Shown here piece by piece: positions 1 through 7,926 of a stretch of DNA of 14,064 nucleotides; the stretch's first letter is position 1; each line of letters opens with the position of its first letter. The stretch covers positions 1-14,064 of the forward strand of contig JAUUYJ010000031.1 of the NCBI GenBank assembly GCA_030588275.1. The letters run 5' to 3'. Both the position numbers and the translations under genes were made by a program. The notes beneath the pieces are model-generated. The model did not search any database. It was not told the origin of the DNA and saw nothing but the letters and a program-made list of their open reading frames with translations. Source of the DNA: Candidatus Zixiibacteriota bacterium (GTDB lineage: Bacteria > Zixibacteria > MSB-5A5 > GN15 > JAAZOE01).

Positions 1-557
1 CGGTGCGATATTATTTGCTGAAAAACAAAGGGCCGGTGGCAGTCAACCTGTCCACGTCGCGCGTTACCGCCGATATGGCCCGGATCAATGGATGCAAAAC
101 GTTTTTGGCTCCGGTTGGCGAAGCGAATGTTATTGATGAAATGAAAAAGCGCAATGCGATCATTGGTGGAGAAGGGAATGGCGGCGTGATCCTGCCAGAG
201 TCGCATTACGGAAGGGATTCGTTGGTGGCGGCGATTTTGGTTTTGGCCTGTCTGGCCGAGGCGAACCAGAGCTTATCGCACCTTGCCGGAACCATTCCCG
301 ACTATTATAATATAAAGACCAAGGCAGTCCTTCCGGACCGATTTGAACTTAAGCTGGCAAAATTGGAAAAAGTGGTGCGGTCCCAATTTAAGGATATAAA
401 AGTCGACAAGCGAGATGGCCTCCATTTTTCGCTCGACGACGGCTGGTTTCAGGTTAGAAAGTCGAACACGGAGCCGATATATAGATTGATCGTCGAGGCT
501 CGGACCAAGGCGGTCGCTCTGAAACTTAAAGCTTTGACCGTAAAATGTTTAAAATGA
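1..557 (+). CDS. glmM: Phosphoglucosamine mutase-type phosphohexomutase, C-terminal part (5' end outside window)
   Basis: This is the C-terminal ~185 residues of an alpha-D-phosphohexomutase. The reading frame is open to the window edge, so the GTG at base 3 is not the real start. Visible landmarks, numbered from that GTG, are the sugar-binding loop GGEGNGGVI (55-63), followed by HYGRD (68-72), and the phosphate-binding loop RKSNTEP (152-158) near the C-terminus. The catalytic serine and metal site lie upstream, outside the window. The family moves phosphate between C1 and C6 of hexoses. Phosphoglucosamine mutase (GlcN-6-P to GlcN-1-P) is favoured because glmS begins 14 bases later. The final loop is RxSNTEP, whereas classical bacterial GlmM usually has RxSGTEP, so phosphomannomutase or phosphoglucomutase activity remains possible. 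The family is certain; the substrate is inferred from context. Confidence 0.8.
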   Translation, partial: VRYYLLKNKGPVAVNLSTSRVTADMARINGCKTFLAPVGEANVIDEMKKRNAIIGGEGNGGVILPESHYGRDSLVAAILVLACLAEANQSLSHLAGTIPDYYNIKTKAVLPDRFELKLAKLEKVVRSQFKDIKVDKRDGLHFSLDDGWFQVRKSNTEPIYRLIVEARTKAVALKLKALTVKCLK

Positions 558-571
558 GGTAGTTTTTTATT

Positions 572-2398
572 ATGTGTGGAATAGTTGGATATATCGGACA
601 TCGCAAAGCAACCCCCATTCTTATTGACGGTCTGAAGCGACTGGAATATCGCGGTTACGATTCGGCAGGAATCGCCCTGATTGAAGATGAGGGACTGATC
701 CACGAAAAAACTGCTGGTAAGGTTGATGCCCTCGTTGCCCATCTGGCTGACAGAACTTTTACCAGCCATGTAGGTATCGCTCATACCCGCTGGGCCACTC
801 ACGGCGAACCGTCTGACCTCAATGCCCACCCTCAGGTAGATAACTCCGGAAATATCGCCGTTGTGCATAATGGAATTATTGAAAACTACCGCGCCCTGCG
901 TCAGATTCTGGAACAACAGGGATATAAAATTTTATCCGATACCGACACCGAAATTATCGCTCATTTGATCGGTTTTCATTATGAAGACGACCTGACCGAA
1001 GCGGTCCGCGCTTCGATGTCGCTGGTTGTGGGAACCTATGCCATAGCTGTAATCGACAAACGCTCTCCCGATGTCATCGTCGCCGCCCGAAACGGGGCTC
1101 CCCTTCTGATCGCTTGTGGTGAGAATGAGAATTTTGTTGCCAGCGATGCCGCCGCAATTTTGAGCTATACCAACAAAGTGACCTATTTAGAGGATCGCGA
1201 AATCGCGACCGTATCAATCAACAATTTTCAGATTTCGACAATTGAGAAGGTTAAAGTCGACCGCCAGGCGACCGAGCTGGATTGGACGCTGGGAGCTATC
1301 GAAAAGGCCGGACATGATTATTTCATGCACAAAGAGATTCATGAGCAACCGGAAACTTTGCATAATGCGATGCGGGGACGGCTAAACTTTGAAGAAGCAA
1401 CCGTTCGCCTCAATGGTCTGACCGATCATCTTGATGACCTCTCCCGGATCAAACGGGTAATAATTACCGCCTGCGGAACGTCATGGCATGCCGCTCTGAT
1501 CGGCGAATATTTGCTTGAAGAGTATGCCGGTCTGCCGGTCGAGGTTGAATATGCCTCCGAGTTCCGTTACCGCTCCCCGATAATCGACGATGGCACGCTG
1601 GTTCTGGTCATATCACAATCGGGTGAAACGGCCGACACCTTAGCCGCTATGCGGGAAGCTCGTCGCAAAGGGGCCAAGGCACTCGGAATCGTCAATTCGG
1701 TCGGTTCGACAATTGCGCGCGAGTCGGATGGCGGCGTTTATATTCATGCCGGTCCCGAAATCGGAGTCGCCTCAACCAAAGCGTTCACCTCACAAATAAT
1801 GGTTTTGTCTTTGATCACAATTCTTCTGGGGCGGATGCGAAACATCTCAGCCAATATGGGTAGCGAAATGATTGCCGCTTTGGAATCGGTCCCGGAAAAA
1901 ATCCAATCGATTCTGGATCGTGAAGATGAGATCAAAAAGATCGCCGAACTGTATTACCAGAGCAATAATTTTCTGTACCTCGGGCGTGGGGTGAATTTTC
2001 CAGTCGCTCTGGAAGGTGCCCTAAAGCTCAAAGAGATTTCATATATCCATGCTGAAGGGTATCCGGCGGCAGAGATGAAGCATGGTCCGATTGCCTTGAT
2101 TGATGAAAAGATGCCGGTCGTTGTTATCGCTACCAAAGATTCTATTTATGACAAGGTGATGTCGAATATTTCGCAGGTCCGAGCCAGAAAAGGCCGGGTT
2201 ATCGCCATCGCGACCGAGGGTGATACCGAAATCGCCCAACATGTTAATCATGTTTTTTACATTCCGGCCATTAAGCAATGCTTCACCCCGCTGTTGTCGG
2301 TCATTCCGCTTCAGCTAATGGCATACCACATGGCCGTTTTGCGAGATTGTAACGTTGACCAACCGCGCAACCTGGCCAAATCGGTAACGGTGGAGTAG
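572..2398 (+). CDS. glmS: Glutamine-fructose-6-phosphate aminotransferase (isomerizing), GlmS
   Basis: GlmS makes glucosamine-6-phosphate from fructose-6-phosphate and glutamine, the first committed step to UDP-GlcNAc for peptidoglycan and lipopolysaccharide; it acts in the cytosol. The 608 residues match the usual family length. The protein starts MCGIVGYIG, so Cys2 becomes the N-terminal nucleophile of the glutaminase domain after Met removal; HTRWATHG (71-78) and HNGIIENY (99-106) belong to the same domain. Two SIS sugar-isomerase domains follow, with ACGTSWHAA (300-308), SQSGETADT (348-356) and EGYPAAEMKHGPIAL (495-509). The conserved C-terminal tail LAKSVTVE (601-608) is intact. A GAGGT ribosome-binding site (556-560) overlaps the stop codon of the preceding mutase gene, so the two are probably translated together. 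The 14-base gap leaves no room for a glmS ribozyme. Confidence 0.98.
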   Translation: MCGIVGYIGHRKATPILIDGLKRLEYRGYDSAGIALIEDEGLIHEKTAGKVDALVAHLADRTFTSHVGIAHTRWATHGEPSDLNAHPQVDNSGNIAVVHNGIIENYRALRQILEQQGYKILSDTDTEIIAHLIGFHYEDDLTEAVRASMSLVVGTYAIAVIDKRSPDVIVAARNGAPLLIACGENENFVASDAAAILSYTNKVTYLEDREIATVSINNFQISTIEKVKVDRQATELDWTLGAIEKAGHDYFMHKEIHEQPETLHNAMRGRLNFEEATVRLNGLTDHLDDLSRIKRVIITACGTSWHAALIGEYLLEEYAGLPVEVEYASEFRYRSPIIDDGTLVLVISQSGETADTLAAMREARRKGAKALGIVNSVGSTIARESDGGVYIHAGPEIGVASTKAFTSQIMVLSLITILLGRMRNISANMGSEMIAALESVPEKIQSILDREDEIKKIAELYYQSNNFLYLGRGVNFPVALEGALKLKEISYIHAEGYPAAEMKHGPIALIDEKMPVVVIATKDSIYDKVMSNISQVRARKGRVIAIATEGDTEIAQHVNHVFYIPAIKQCFTPLLSVIPLQLMAYHMAVLRDCNVDQPRNLAKSVTVE

Positions 2399-2449
2399 AA
2401 GCCGCAAATTGATTAGCAGGTAGGCCATCCATTTGAGTGGTTCGCAATC

Positions 2450-2477
2450 TTGACTTTTCGGCTGGTAATCATATCTT
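2450..2477 (+). promoter_or_regulatory. Possible sigma70-type promoter ahead of the sirtuin gene
   Basis: In the 85-base gap between glmS and the sirtuin gene there is a TTGACT box (2450-2455), a 16-base spacer and TATCTT (2472-2477, four of six matches to TATAAT). Transcription from it would begin close to the A of the sirtuin ATG at 2484, giving a leaderless mRNA. This agrees with the lack of any Shine-Dalgarno sequence before that ATG. The boxes are seen directly; promoter function is inferred, and many unrelated stretches would match as well by chance. Confidence 0.3.
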
Positions 2478-2483
2478 TACAAC

Positions 2484-3224
2484 ATGTGTCAAATCCCGGA
2501 TGAACTAATCAAGCGGATGAGAAACATCCGGCGCCTAGTAATATCGACCGGTGCTGGTGTTTCAGCCGAATCGGGCGTTCCGACCTTTCGTGGTGACGGA
2601 GGGGTCTGGGATAAAATGAGCCCGCACGAAATGGCTTCGGTTGATGGGTTTATGAAAAATCCTGAGTTGGTCTGGCAATGGTATCAGCACCGCCTGGAGA
2701 TAAGGGATAATGTCAAACCGAATCGTGGGCACGAAGTCATCGCCGAGTTGGAAAAACGGTTTGATTATTTCACTCTGATAACCCAAAACATCGACGGCCT
2801 GCACACCGTCGCCGGGTCGATAAACGTTCTGGAACTCCATGGCAATATCACCCGCAACAAATGTTTGGATTGTCAAGAAATGTATGAGCCGGAAATTGAC
2901 CTCTCTGATGGCCTGCCGTACTGCGAATGCGGTGGGATGATCCGCCCCGATGTAGTCTGGTTTGGAGAATCTTTACCGGAAACGGTATTGGAAAAGGCGT
3001 TTACCGACACCGAGGCGAGCGAACTATTTATTTCGGTCGGCACCTCCGCGATCGTGCAACCGGCCGCATCGTTGCCACTTATGGCGAGTCGATCCGGCGC
3101 CTATGTTGTCGAGATTAATCTCGAATCGACGCCGATGACAGCGTCGGTTGATCTTTTCCTTCAGGGAAAATCGGGCGAACTTTTACCCCGTATCTTAGAT
3201 GAATTTTCCAAAAATACCGATTGA
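2484..3224 (+). CDS. cobB: NAD-dependent protein deacylase, Sir2/CobB family (sirtuin, class III-like)
   Basis: Sirtuins remove acyl groups from lysines using NAD+, releasing nicotinamide and 2'-O-acyl-ADP-ribose. The 246-residue protein has the complete core: GAGVSAESGVPTFRG (23-37), TQNIDGLH (100-107), catalytic His119 in ELHG, zinc ligands Cys127, Cys130, Cys147 and Cys149, WFGE (159-162), GTSAIVQP (187-194) and EINLES (210-215). A YxxR motif (Tyr67, Arg70) sits where SIRT5 and E. coli CobB bind negatively charged acyl groups, so desuccinylase or demalonylase activity is predicted beside deacetylation. The ATG at 2484 is the first possible start, because a stop lies in frame six codons upstream (2466-2468). 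Met12 (2517) is an alternative start. No Shine-Dalgarno is visible. The gene's last 26 bases overlap the radical SAM gene. It is not a cobalamin gene despite the symbol. Confidence 0.95.
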   Translation: MCQIPDELIKRMRNIRRLVISTGAGVSAESGVPTFRGDGGVWDKMSPHEMASVDGFMKNPELVWQWYQHRLEIRDNVKPNRGHEVIAELEKRFDYFTLITQNIDGLHTVAGSINVLELHGNITRNKCLDCQEMYEPEIDLSDGLPYCECGGMIRPDVVWFGESLPETVLEKAFTDTEASELFISVGTSAIVQPAASLPLMASRSGAYVVEINLESTPMTASVDLFLQGKSGELLPRILDEFSKNTD

Positions 3225-4146
3225 TACTGCGAAGCTATCCAAATTGAAGCCTGATCAAATAATCAAGCTGGGGGACGACCTGTTGGATCGATTGGTCTCG
3301 TGCGATCTCTGCCCGCAAGATTGCCAGGCTGACCGGACCGCTGGCAAGCTGGGCCAATGCCAAGTGGATGACCGCTTGCGGATCGCCGCAATCAATCTGC
3401 ATAGCGGGGAGGAACCACCCATCTCCGGGAGTAACGGTTCCGGGACGATATTCCTATCCGGCTGTTCATTAGCCTGCATCTACTGCCAAAATTTTCCGAT
3501 CAGCCAGCAGATGGTCGGTTCAGACTATTCGATTGAGTCTCTGGCAGATAAAATGGTCGCTCTTCAAAAACGTGGGGCGCATAATATTAATTTTGTCACG
3601 CCGGATCATTTTGTCGGACATATTGTCAAGGGGATCGGACTGGCCCGCAAAATCGGCTTGACGATTCCGATTGTTTATAACAGTTCCGGTTATCAGAAAG
3701 CGGCCATCATCAAAAAGCTAAAAGGGATTATCGATATCTACCTGGTCGATATGCGTTATAGTGATAATAAAATTGCCCGCAACTGTTCCGGGGCTAAACG
3801 GTATAAGGAGATAAACCGGGCGGCGGTCAAAGAGATGTTTGCTCAGGTTGGGAATCTGAAATGCGATGAAAACGGTATCGCCTCTCAAGGTGTTTTGATT
3901 CGTCATCTTGTCCTGCCGGAGTCACGGTCGGGATCAGAGGAGATTTTTCGGTTTCTGGCTCAGGAGATTTCGCCCGATGTTTATATCAGCCTGATGAGTC
4001 AGTACTTTCCCGCTTACCGCGCTCAAAATGACCCGGTAATGAAGCGGAAGATAACCAAATCGGAATTTGACAGAACCATTGAAATGTTCTATAATTTCGG
4101 ACTGAAAAACGGCTTTATTCAGGAGATCGGATCGGGCAGTGCCTAA
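3199..4146 (+). CDS. Radical SAM protein of the PflX-like COG1313 family, function unknown
   Basis: The 315-residue protein carries a radical SAM cluster motif CxxxCxxC (Cys89, Cys93, Cys96) within SGCSLACIYCQN. It also has the four-cysteine N-terminal block typical of COG1313: CDLCPQDC (Cys35, Cys38, Cys42) plus Cys54. The stretch HSGEEPPISGSNGSGT (68-83), a YNSSGY segment and RHLVLPESRSGS are further family landmarks. Members are often annotated as 'pyruvate formate-lyase activating enzyme-related', but no glycyl-radical enzyme is present here and, as far as I know, the true substrate is unknown. The extra cysteines could bind a second Fe-S cluster or zinc; that is inference. The start lies 26 bases inside the sirtuin gene and lacks a Shine-Dalgarno, so translation is probably coupled to the sirtuin. 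Its stop overlaps the next gene by 8 bases. Confidence 0.9.
   Translation: MNFPKIPIDTAKLSKLKPDQIIKLGDDLLDRLVSCDLCPQDCQADRTAGKLGQCQVDDRLRIAAINLHSGEEPPISGSNGSGTIFLSGCSLACIYCQNFPISQQMVGSDYSIESLADKMVALQKRGAHNINFVTPDHFVGHIVKGIGLARKIGLTIPIVYNSSGYQKAAIIKKLKGIIDIYLVDMRYSDNKIARNCSGAKRYKEINRAAVKEMFAQVGNLKCDENGIASQGVLIRHLVLPESRSGSEEIFRFLAQEISPDVYISLMSQYFPAYRAQNDPVMKRKITKSEFDRTIEMFYNFGLKNGFIQEIGSGSA
4121..4125 (+). promoter_or_regulatory. Shine-Dalgarno AGGAG for the GTG-started lipoprotein gene
   Basis: AGGAG lies 13 bases before the GTG at 4139, inside the end of the radical SAM gene. The spacing is longer than usual, but no other start codon in that frame lies between the two. The next in-frame start downstream would destroy the signal peptide. 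Together these points support GTG 4139 as the start. Confidence 0.5.
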
Positions 4147-7120
4147 GAAGTCAATACCTTTTCTAATTGCAATATTCTTGATGCTGAGTTTCAGCTCTTG
4201 TACCTGTATCTATTTCAATACATTTCATAATATTCGCAAAAATTTTAATACTGCTCAAAAATCACGAGACAAAGATGGTCGGGATAAGGCGCGCGGCGGT
4301 GAAATTAAGAAGTATTCTGATGCCATCGCCAAAGCCTCCCGCATTCTGGAGCGCCATCCAACCTCAAGCTGGGTTGACGATGCCCTCTATATAATTGGCG
4401 CATCTTACTATTATCTGGGTGACTTTGACAAGTCGGCCCGCAAATTCAAAGAGCTTTTTGCCAACTACCCCGAATCGGAATATCTTGATCGCTCTCGCAT
4501 CCTTTTGGCCAAAGCCAAATTGCAACTCAAGGAAGAGACCGAATCGATCGTCTTGTTTGAGGAAATCTTTGCCTCTGGCAAAAATCGAGAGATGAAGGCG
4601 GAGGCGGCCCGGTCGCTTGGATATTATTATTTTGAAAATAAAGAGTTTGATAAGGCGGACGGTTACTTTCAATCGCTGATTGATTCTTTGGGAGATTCCG
4701 ACGATCGTTTACGAGCCTATATCTTTATGGCGGATGGTAATTTTGATCGATTTATGTTTCGTCCCGCCTTTGAAAACTATGATGAGGCTTTGGACGAAGA
4801 TCCGGACACGCTTCAATATTATCATCTGCAATATCGAATGGCGGAGTGTGAATACTTTTTGGGTCAGTTAGGCTCCGGTCTCGATCGTATTCAGAAGTTG
4901 GCCGATAATGAATTGTATTATGATTCGCTGGCCGCCTTGCATCTGAAAATTGCCGAAGGGTACGAATGGGATGGCGATATGGAAGCGGCTATCGACATCT
5001 ATGATAAAATCACAATTGAGGCTGAAGGAAAAAATGAAGCGGCAATAGCGTTTTACGAACTGGGACTGATCCATCAATACGACCTCGAAGATTACAGCAA
5101 GGCTCAGGACTATTACGCCAAGGCCAGAGGTGCCAAAAGAAGATCCTCCATTTATGAAGATGCAACCAAGCGTGCTTCCAAGCTGGCTCTGTTGGAGCAG
5201 TACAATCGGAGTGCGCTGACAAGCGACACAGAGGATAGTTCCGCAACGCTGACCTCGGCTGAAATTGATCAGATGGGAGAAAACCAGTTCCTCCTTGGGG
5301 AACTGTTTTATTTTGATCTGGAGAAGCCGGATTCAGCCGCTCATGCGTACCAGCTCCTGATTGAAAAATATCCAACCTCACGCTTTGCCCCCCGCGCCCT
5401 GCTCTCCCTCTCTTACATCCAGCGTCGCGATTTTTACGATACCGTCAGTTCCGACAGCTTGCTTCGGTTGGTGCTGACCGATTATGCCCATTATGATGAG
5501 GCGGAGAATGTAATAAACCTTCTTGGTCTGGCCGGAACCGTCGCCGATTCCGGTTATGCCGCCCTCCCCTTTGAAAAGGGGGAGAACTTTTTGGGGCAAA
5601 TTCTTGATCTGGAAGAGTCCTGGCATTATGCTTCCCCGCTTGACCAAATTATCGAAGATTCGCTGGCCCGCCTCAAGGAAGCGTTGGATTCTCTGGGGGG
5701 ATCTGAAGGGTCGGGATCGGTCTTTCAGGCGATTGATTCTCTGGTCAGCGATTCGCTGGTGAGTGATTCGCTGCAGGTCAATCCTGATACCCTCATGCAG
5801 ATCCGGGATACACTCAATAGGACTTACGTTCCGACTTCGACCGAAACCGATTCAACCGACAGCATCACATGGGCGTTTGCCGACACAACCGCAGGAGAAA
5901 CGCCCCCAGCACCACCCCGTCGGTTATCAGACTTGATGTCGGAGCTTCGCGAGAACGAAAGTGAGAAAGAGGAGCAAAAGGAAAAGGCGGCAGAGGAGCT
6001 TGAGAATCAGATAAAGGCGGACACAACAAAAGATATTGGTGCTGGCATTATTGATTCGATTATGAAATTACAGGCGGCTGGAGATACCACACTTACCGCT
6101 CCAGCATCGATTGATGATCTGACCATCATTGATTCGACCACCGAAAAAGGTTTGATTGAAACCGAGCCTAAAATCTCCTCGCCAGACTCTGGAATGGTGA
6201 TTGATACGTCGATGACCGGCCCGATACCGGATTCCCTTTTGGTTGAAGATCGCGCCAGTGCTTCTGGTACAGATTCGCTTACTGCCACAACCGATACGAC
6301 TCTGGTGACCGACTCCTTGGGCATATCCGATAGTACTGCCGTCGTGATTGAAGAACCCAAAAGGCCGACGATGGAGATTCTCGACAGCATCTGGAATAAT
6401 GTCGTCGAGCTGTCGCGGGGCGAAGGGCATGAGGAGATTCTTAATCTCCTCGATTCAACTAAGCATTATCTCAGATATGTCATTGATAGTTTTCCGCACT
6501 CCCGCTACAATTCGCAAGCTCAATACGTCCTGCTTTGGACCTATGACAATTATCTGGCGACCGGAGATTCGGTTCTCTCTGACCTGTATGCCGACTATGT
6601 CGATTCCTTTCCCCAAACCGAATATGCCGACCTGATCGCAACCAAATATAAAATCACACCACGCCGGGTTTTTGCCAAGACCCAAAAACAGGTCGATCTG
6701 GAGGAAGAGGATCAATTCCAGGATGCGGAAGATGATACAACACTGGTGGCCGATCAACCGATTGACACAACCAGTTCCGAAACCAGCGCCATCTCTGCTT
6801 TCATTACCGACGGCGATGGAAATCAACTCCCCCCGGCTGAAGAGTATTTTCTTCTGTACGAACGTAAATTCGAATACCCGATTGAGGCTCTCCCTTATGG
6901 CATTGAGGGGGTCTTTTATTTTCACGTCAGGATAAATTTTGACGGACAGGTTGAAGAGTTTCGCATGATCAACCCATCACCATCGGATGAACTAAATGAA
7001 GTTTTGGAGAAGGTTATCCTTCAGACCAGATTTGATAACGGGAAAATGCCACCGGAACTGTACGATCACTGGTTCTACTTCCCGTTTGAAGTCCGAATAC
7101 CTCAGAGTATGCGCCAATGA
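4139..7120 (+). CDS. Large TPR-repeat outer-membrane-type lipoprotein with C-terminal TonB-like domain
   Basis: The 993-residue protein starts at GTG. Residues 1-20 form a signal peptide (Lys3-Lys4, then a hydrophobic core) ending in FSSC, a slightly imperfect lipobox with Cys21 as the likely lipidated residue. After CIYFNTFHNIRKNF (23-36) come TPR-like helix pairs over about 55-350 and 380-430, with phrases such as YYYLGDFDKSARKFKELF and HPTSSW. Residues ~500-740 are a low-complexity Asp/Ser/Thr linker with DSLVS repeats. More TPR-like sequence spans ~760-835. Residues ~905-987 resemble TonB_C (GVFYFHVRINFDGQVEEF). TonB proteins normally have an N-terminal membrane helix, so a lipid-anchored version is unusual. 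The N-terminal pattern recalls SprE/PorW lipoproteins of Bacteroidetes, but homology cannot be proven by eye. The gene overlaps pyrK by 4 bases (ATGA). A scaffold at the cell envelope is the likely role. Confidence 0.85.
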   Translation: MPKKSIPFLIAIFLMLSFSSCTCIYFNTFHNIRKNFNTAQKSRDKDGRDKARGGEIKKYSDAIAKASRILERHPTSSWVDDALYIIGASYYYLGDFDKSARKFKELFANYPESEYLDRSRILLAKAKLQLKEETESIVLFEEIFASGKNREMKAEAARSLGYYYFENKEFDKADGYFQSLIDSLGDSDDRLRAYIFMADGNFDRFMFRPAFENYDEALDEDPDTLQYYHLQYRMAECEYFLGQLGSGLDRIQKLADNELYYDSLAALHLKIAEGYEWDGDMEAAIDIYDKITIEAEGKNEAAIAFYELGLIHQYDLEDYSKAQDYYAKARGAKRRSSIYEDATKRASKLALLEQYNRSALTSDTEDSSATLTSAEIDQMGENQFLLGELFYFDLEKPDSAAHAYQLLIEKYPTSRFAPRALLSLSYIQRRDFYDTVSSDSLLRLVLTDYAHYDEAENVINLLGLAGTVADSGYAALPFEKGENFLGQILDLEESWHYASPLDQIIEDSLARLKEALDSLGGSEGSGSVFQAIDSLVSDSLVSDSLQVNPDTLMQIRDTLNRTYVPTSTETDSTDSITWAFADTTAGETPPAPPRRLSDLMSELRENESEKEEQKEKAAEELENQIKADTTKDIGAGIIDSIMKLQAAGDTTLTAPASIDDLTIIDSTTEKGLIETEPKISSPDSGMVIDTSMTGPIPDSLLVEDRASASGTDSLTATTDTTLVTDSLGISDSTAVVIEEPKRPTMEILDSIWNNVVELSRGEGHEEILNLLDSTKHYLRYVIDSFPHSRYNSQAQYVLLWTYDNYLATGDSVLSDLYADYVDSFPQTEYADLIATKYKITPRRVFAKTQKQVDLEEEDQFQDAEDDTTLVADQPIDTTSSETSAISAFITDGDGNQLPPAEEYFLLYERKFEYPIEALPYGIEGVFYFHVRINFDGQVEEFRMINPSPSDELNEVLEKVILQTRFDNGKMPPELYDHWFYFPFEVRIPQSMRQ
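5735..5779 (+). repeat. Three tandem 15-base units coding DSLVS-type repeats
   Basis: Three 15-base units encode DSLVS, DSLVS and DSLQV (residues 533-547 of the TPR lipoprotein). The units differ only slightly (GATTCTCTGGTCAGC, GATTCGCTGGTGAGT, GATTCGCTGCAGGTC), so duplication was probably fairly recent. Looser DSL and DTT copies continue through the linker to about residue 735. The array is in frame, so changes in copy number would lengthen or shorten the linker without breaking the protein. Confidence 0.7.
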
Positions 7121-7926
7121 AAAAAATTGTTCCACAGCTTTGCTCGGTATTGTCGAATCGGCCCCTCGACCGCCAACGGCAGTACTTTCGGTTAATCGTC
7201 GAGAACTTTTCGGCGGCTCGAAAGATTGTCCCGGGCCAGTTCGTTCATATCAAGATCACAAGCGGTCTCGACCCTTATTTTCGTCGAGCCTTTTCGATTG
7301 CCGGGTATGACCAGAAGACCGGCCAACTTGAAATTATATATAAATTGATTGGGGTCGGAACGACCTTGATGAGCCGGATGATAAAAGGTGCGCTGATCGA
7401 TATCATCGGTCCGCTGGGAAATCAGTTTTCTCCTCCAGATCGCCGGCACAAAGCTGTCATGATTGCCGGCGGAGTCGGCCTGCCGCCGCTTCTGTTTTGG
7501 GCCAAGCGGCTCATAGAAAATGGCTTTGATAAAAATAATATCTTCTTTTTTTACGGTGGTCGAAGCAAGACCGACCTTCTGGAAAGAAGCAGTATCAAGA
7601 GTTTGGGAGTAAATTTTATTCCAACAACCGACGACGGATCGTTCGGGTATCATGGTTTGGTTACGGAGGCGATGACCCAACGGCTCGACGAAATTCCAGC
7701 CAAATCATCAACCTGGTACGGATGTGGACCGGAGCCGATGCTGGCGGCGATCCAAAAGATGGCGCTGGAGCAGGGCTACCGGGGGGAGTTATCTTTGGAA
7801 GCACCGATGCCCTGTGGTGTCGGCGTTTGCCTCGGGTGCATCAAGCCGCTTCAGAATAATCCGAAAAAATATATTCGTGTTTGTCACGACGGGCCGGTTT
7901 TTGCAATCGGTGAGGTAATAATATGA
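7117..7926 (+). CDS. pyrK: Dihydroorotate dehydrogenase B, electron-transfer subunit PyrK
   Basis: PyrK passes electrons from the FMN of PyrD through its own 2Fe-2S cluster and FAD to NAD+, allowing oxygen-independent pyrimidine synthesis. The 269 residues match the family. The FAD-binding motif RRAFS is at 56-60, the nucleotide-binding AGGVG at 117-121 and YGCGP at 201-205. Four cysteines (233, 238, 241, 256) follow the C-x4-C-x2-C-x14-C pattern of the PyrK iron-sulfur site. The ATG overlaps the stop of the TPR lipoprotein gene in an ATGA, with no clear ribosome-binding site of its own, so initiation probably depends on coupling. The end overlaps pyrD in a second ATGA. The adjacent pyrD confirms the assignment over other ferredoxin-NADP reductase-like proteins. 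Confidence 0.96.
   Translation: MKKIVPQLCSVLSNRPLDRQRQYFRLIVENFSAARKIVPGQFVHIKITSGLDPYFRRAFSIAGYDQKTGQLEIIYKLIGVGTTLMSRMIKGALIDIIGPLGNQFSPPDRRHKAVMIAGGVGLPPLLFWAKRLIENGFDKNNIFFFYGGRSKTDLLERSSIKSLGVNFIPTTDDGSFGYHGLVTEAMTQRLDEIPAKSSTWYGCGPEPMLAAIQKMALEQGYRGELSLEAPMPCGVGVCLGCIKPLQNNPKKYIRVCHDGPVFAIGEVII

Noticed and set aside
558..571. glmS ribozyme or leader upstream of glmS
   Set aside because: Only 14 bases separate the genes, too few for the ribozyme.
449..916. A 155-codon open frame on the - strand across glmM/glmS
   Set aside because: It is antisense to two certain genes and the product is unlike any family; a shadow frame.
2399..2483. Terminator after glmS
   Set aside because: No stable stem followed by a T-run is visible, so read-through into the sirtuin gene is possible.
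5010..7680. Several 100-160 codon open frames antisense to the TPR lipoprotein and pyrK
   Set aside because: All are shadows of the coding strand; the low-complexity DS/DT linker produces open antisense frames rich in Val, Ser and Ile.
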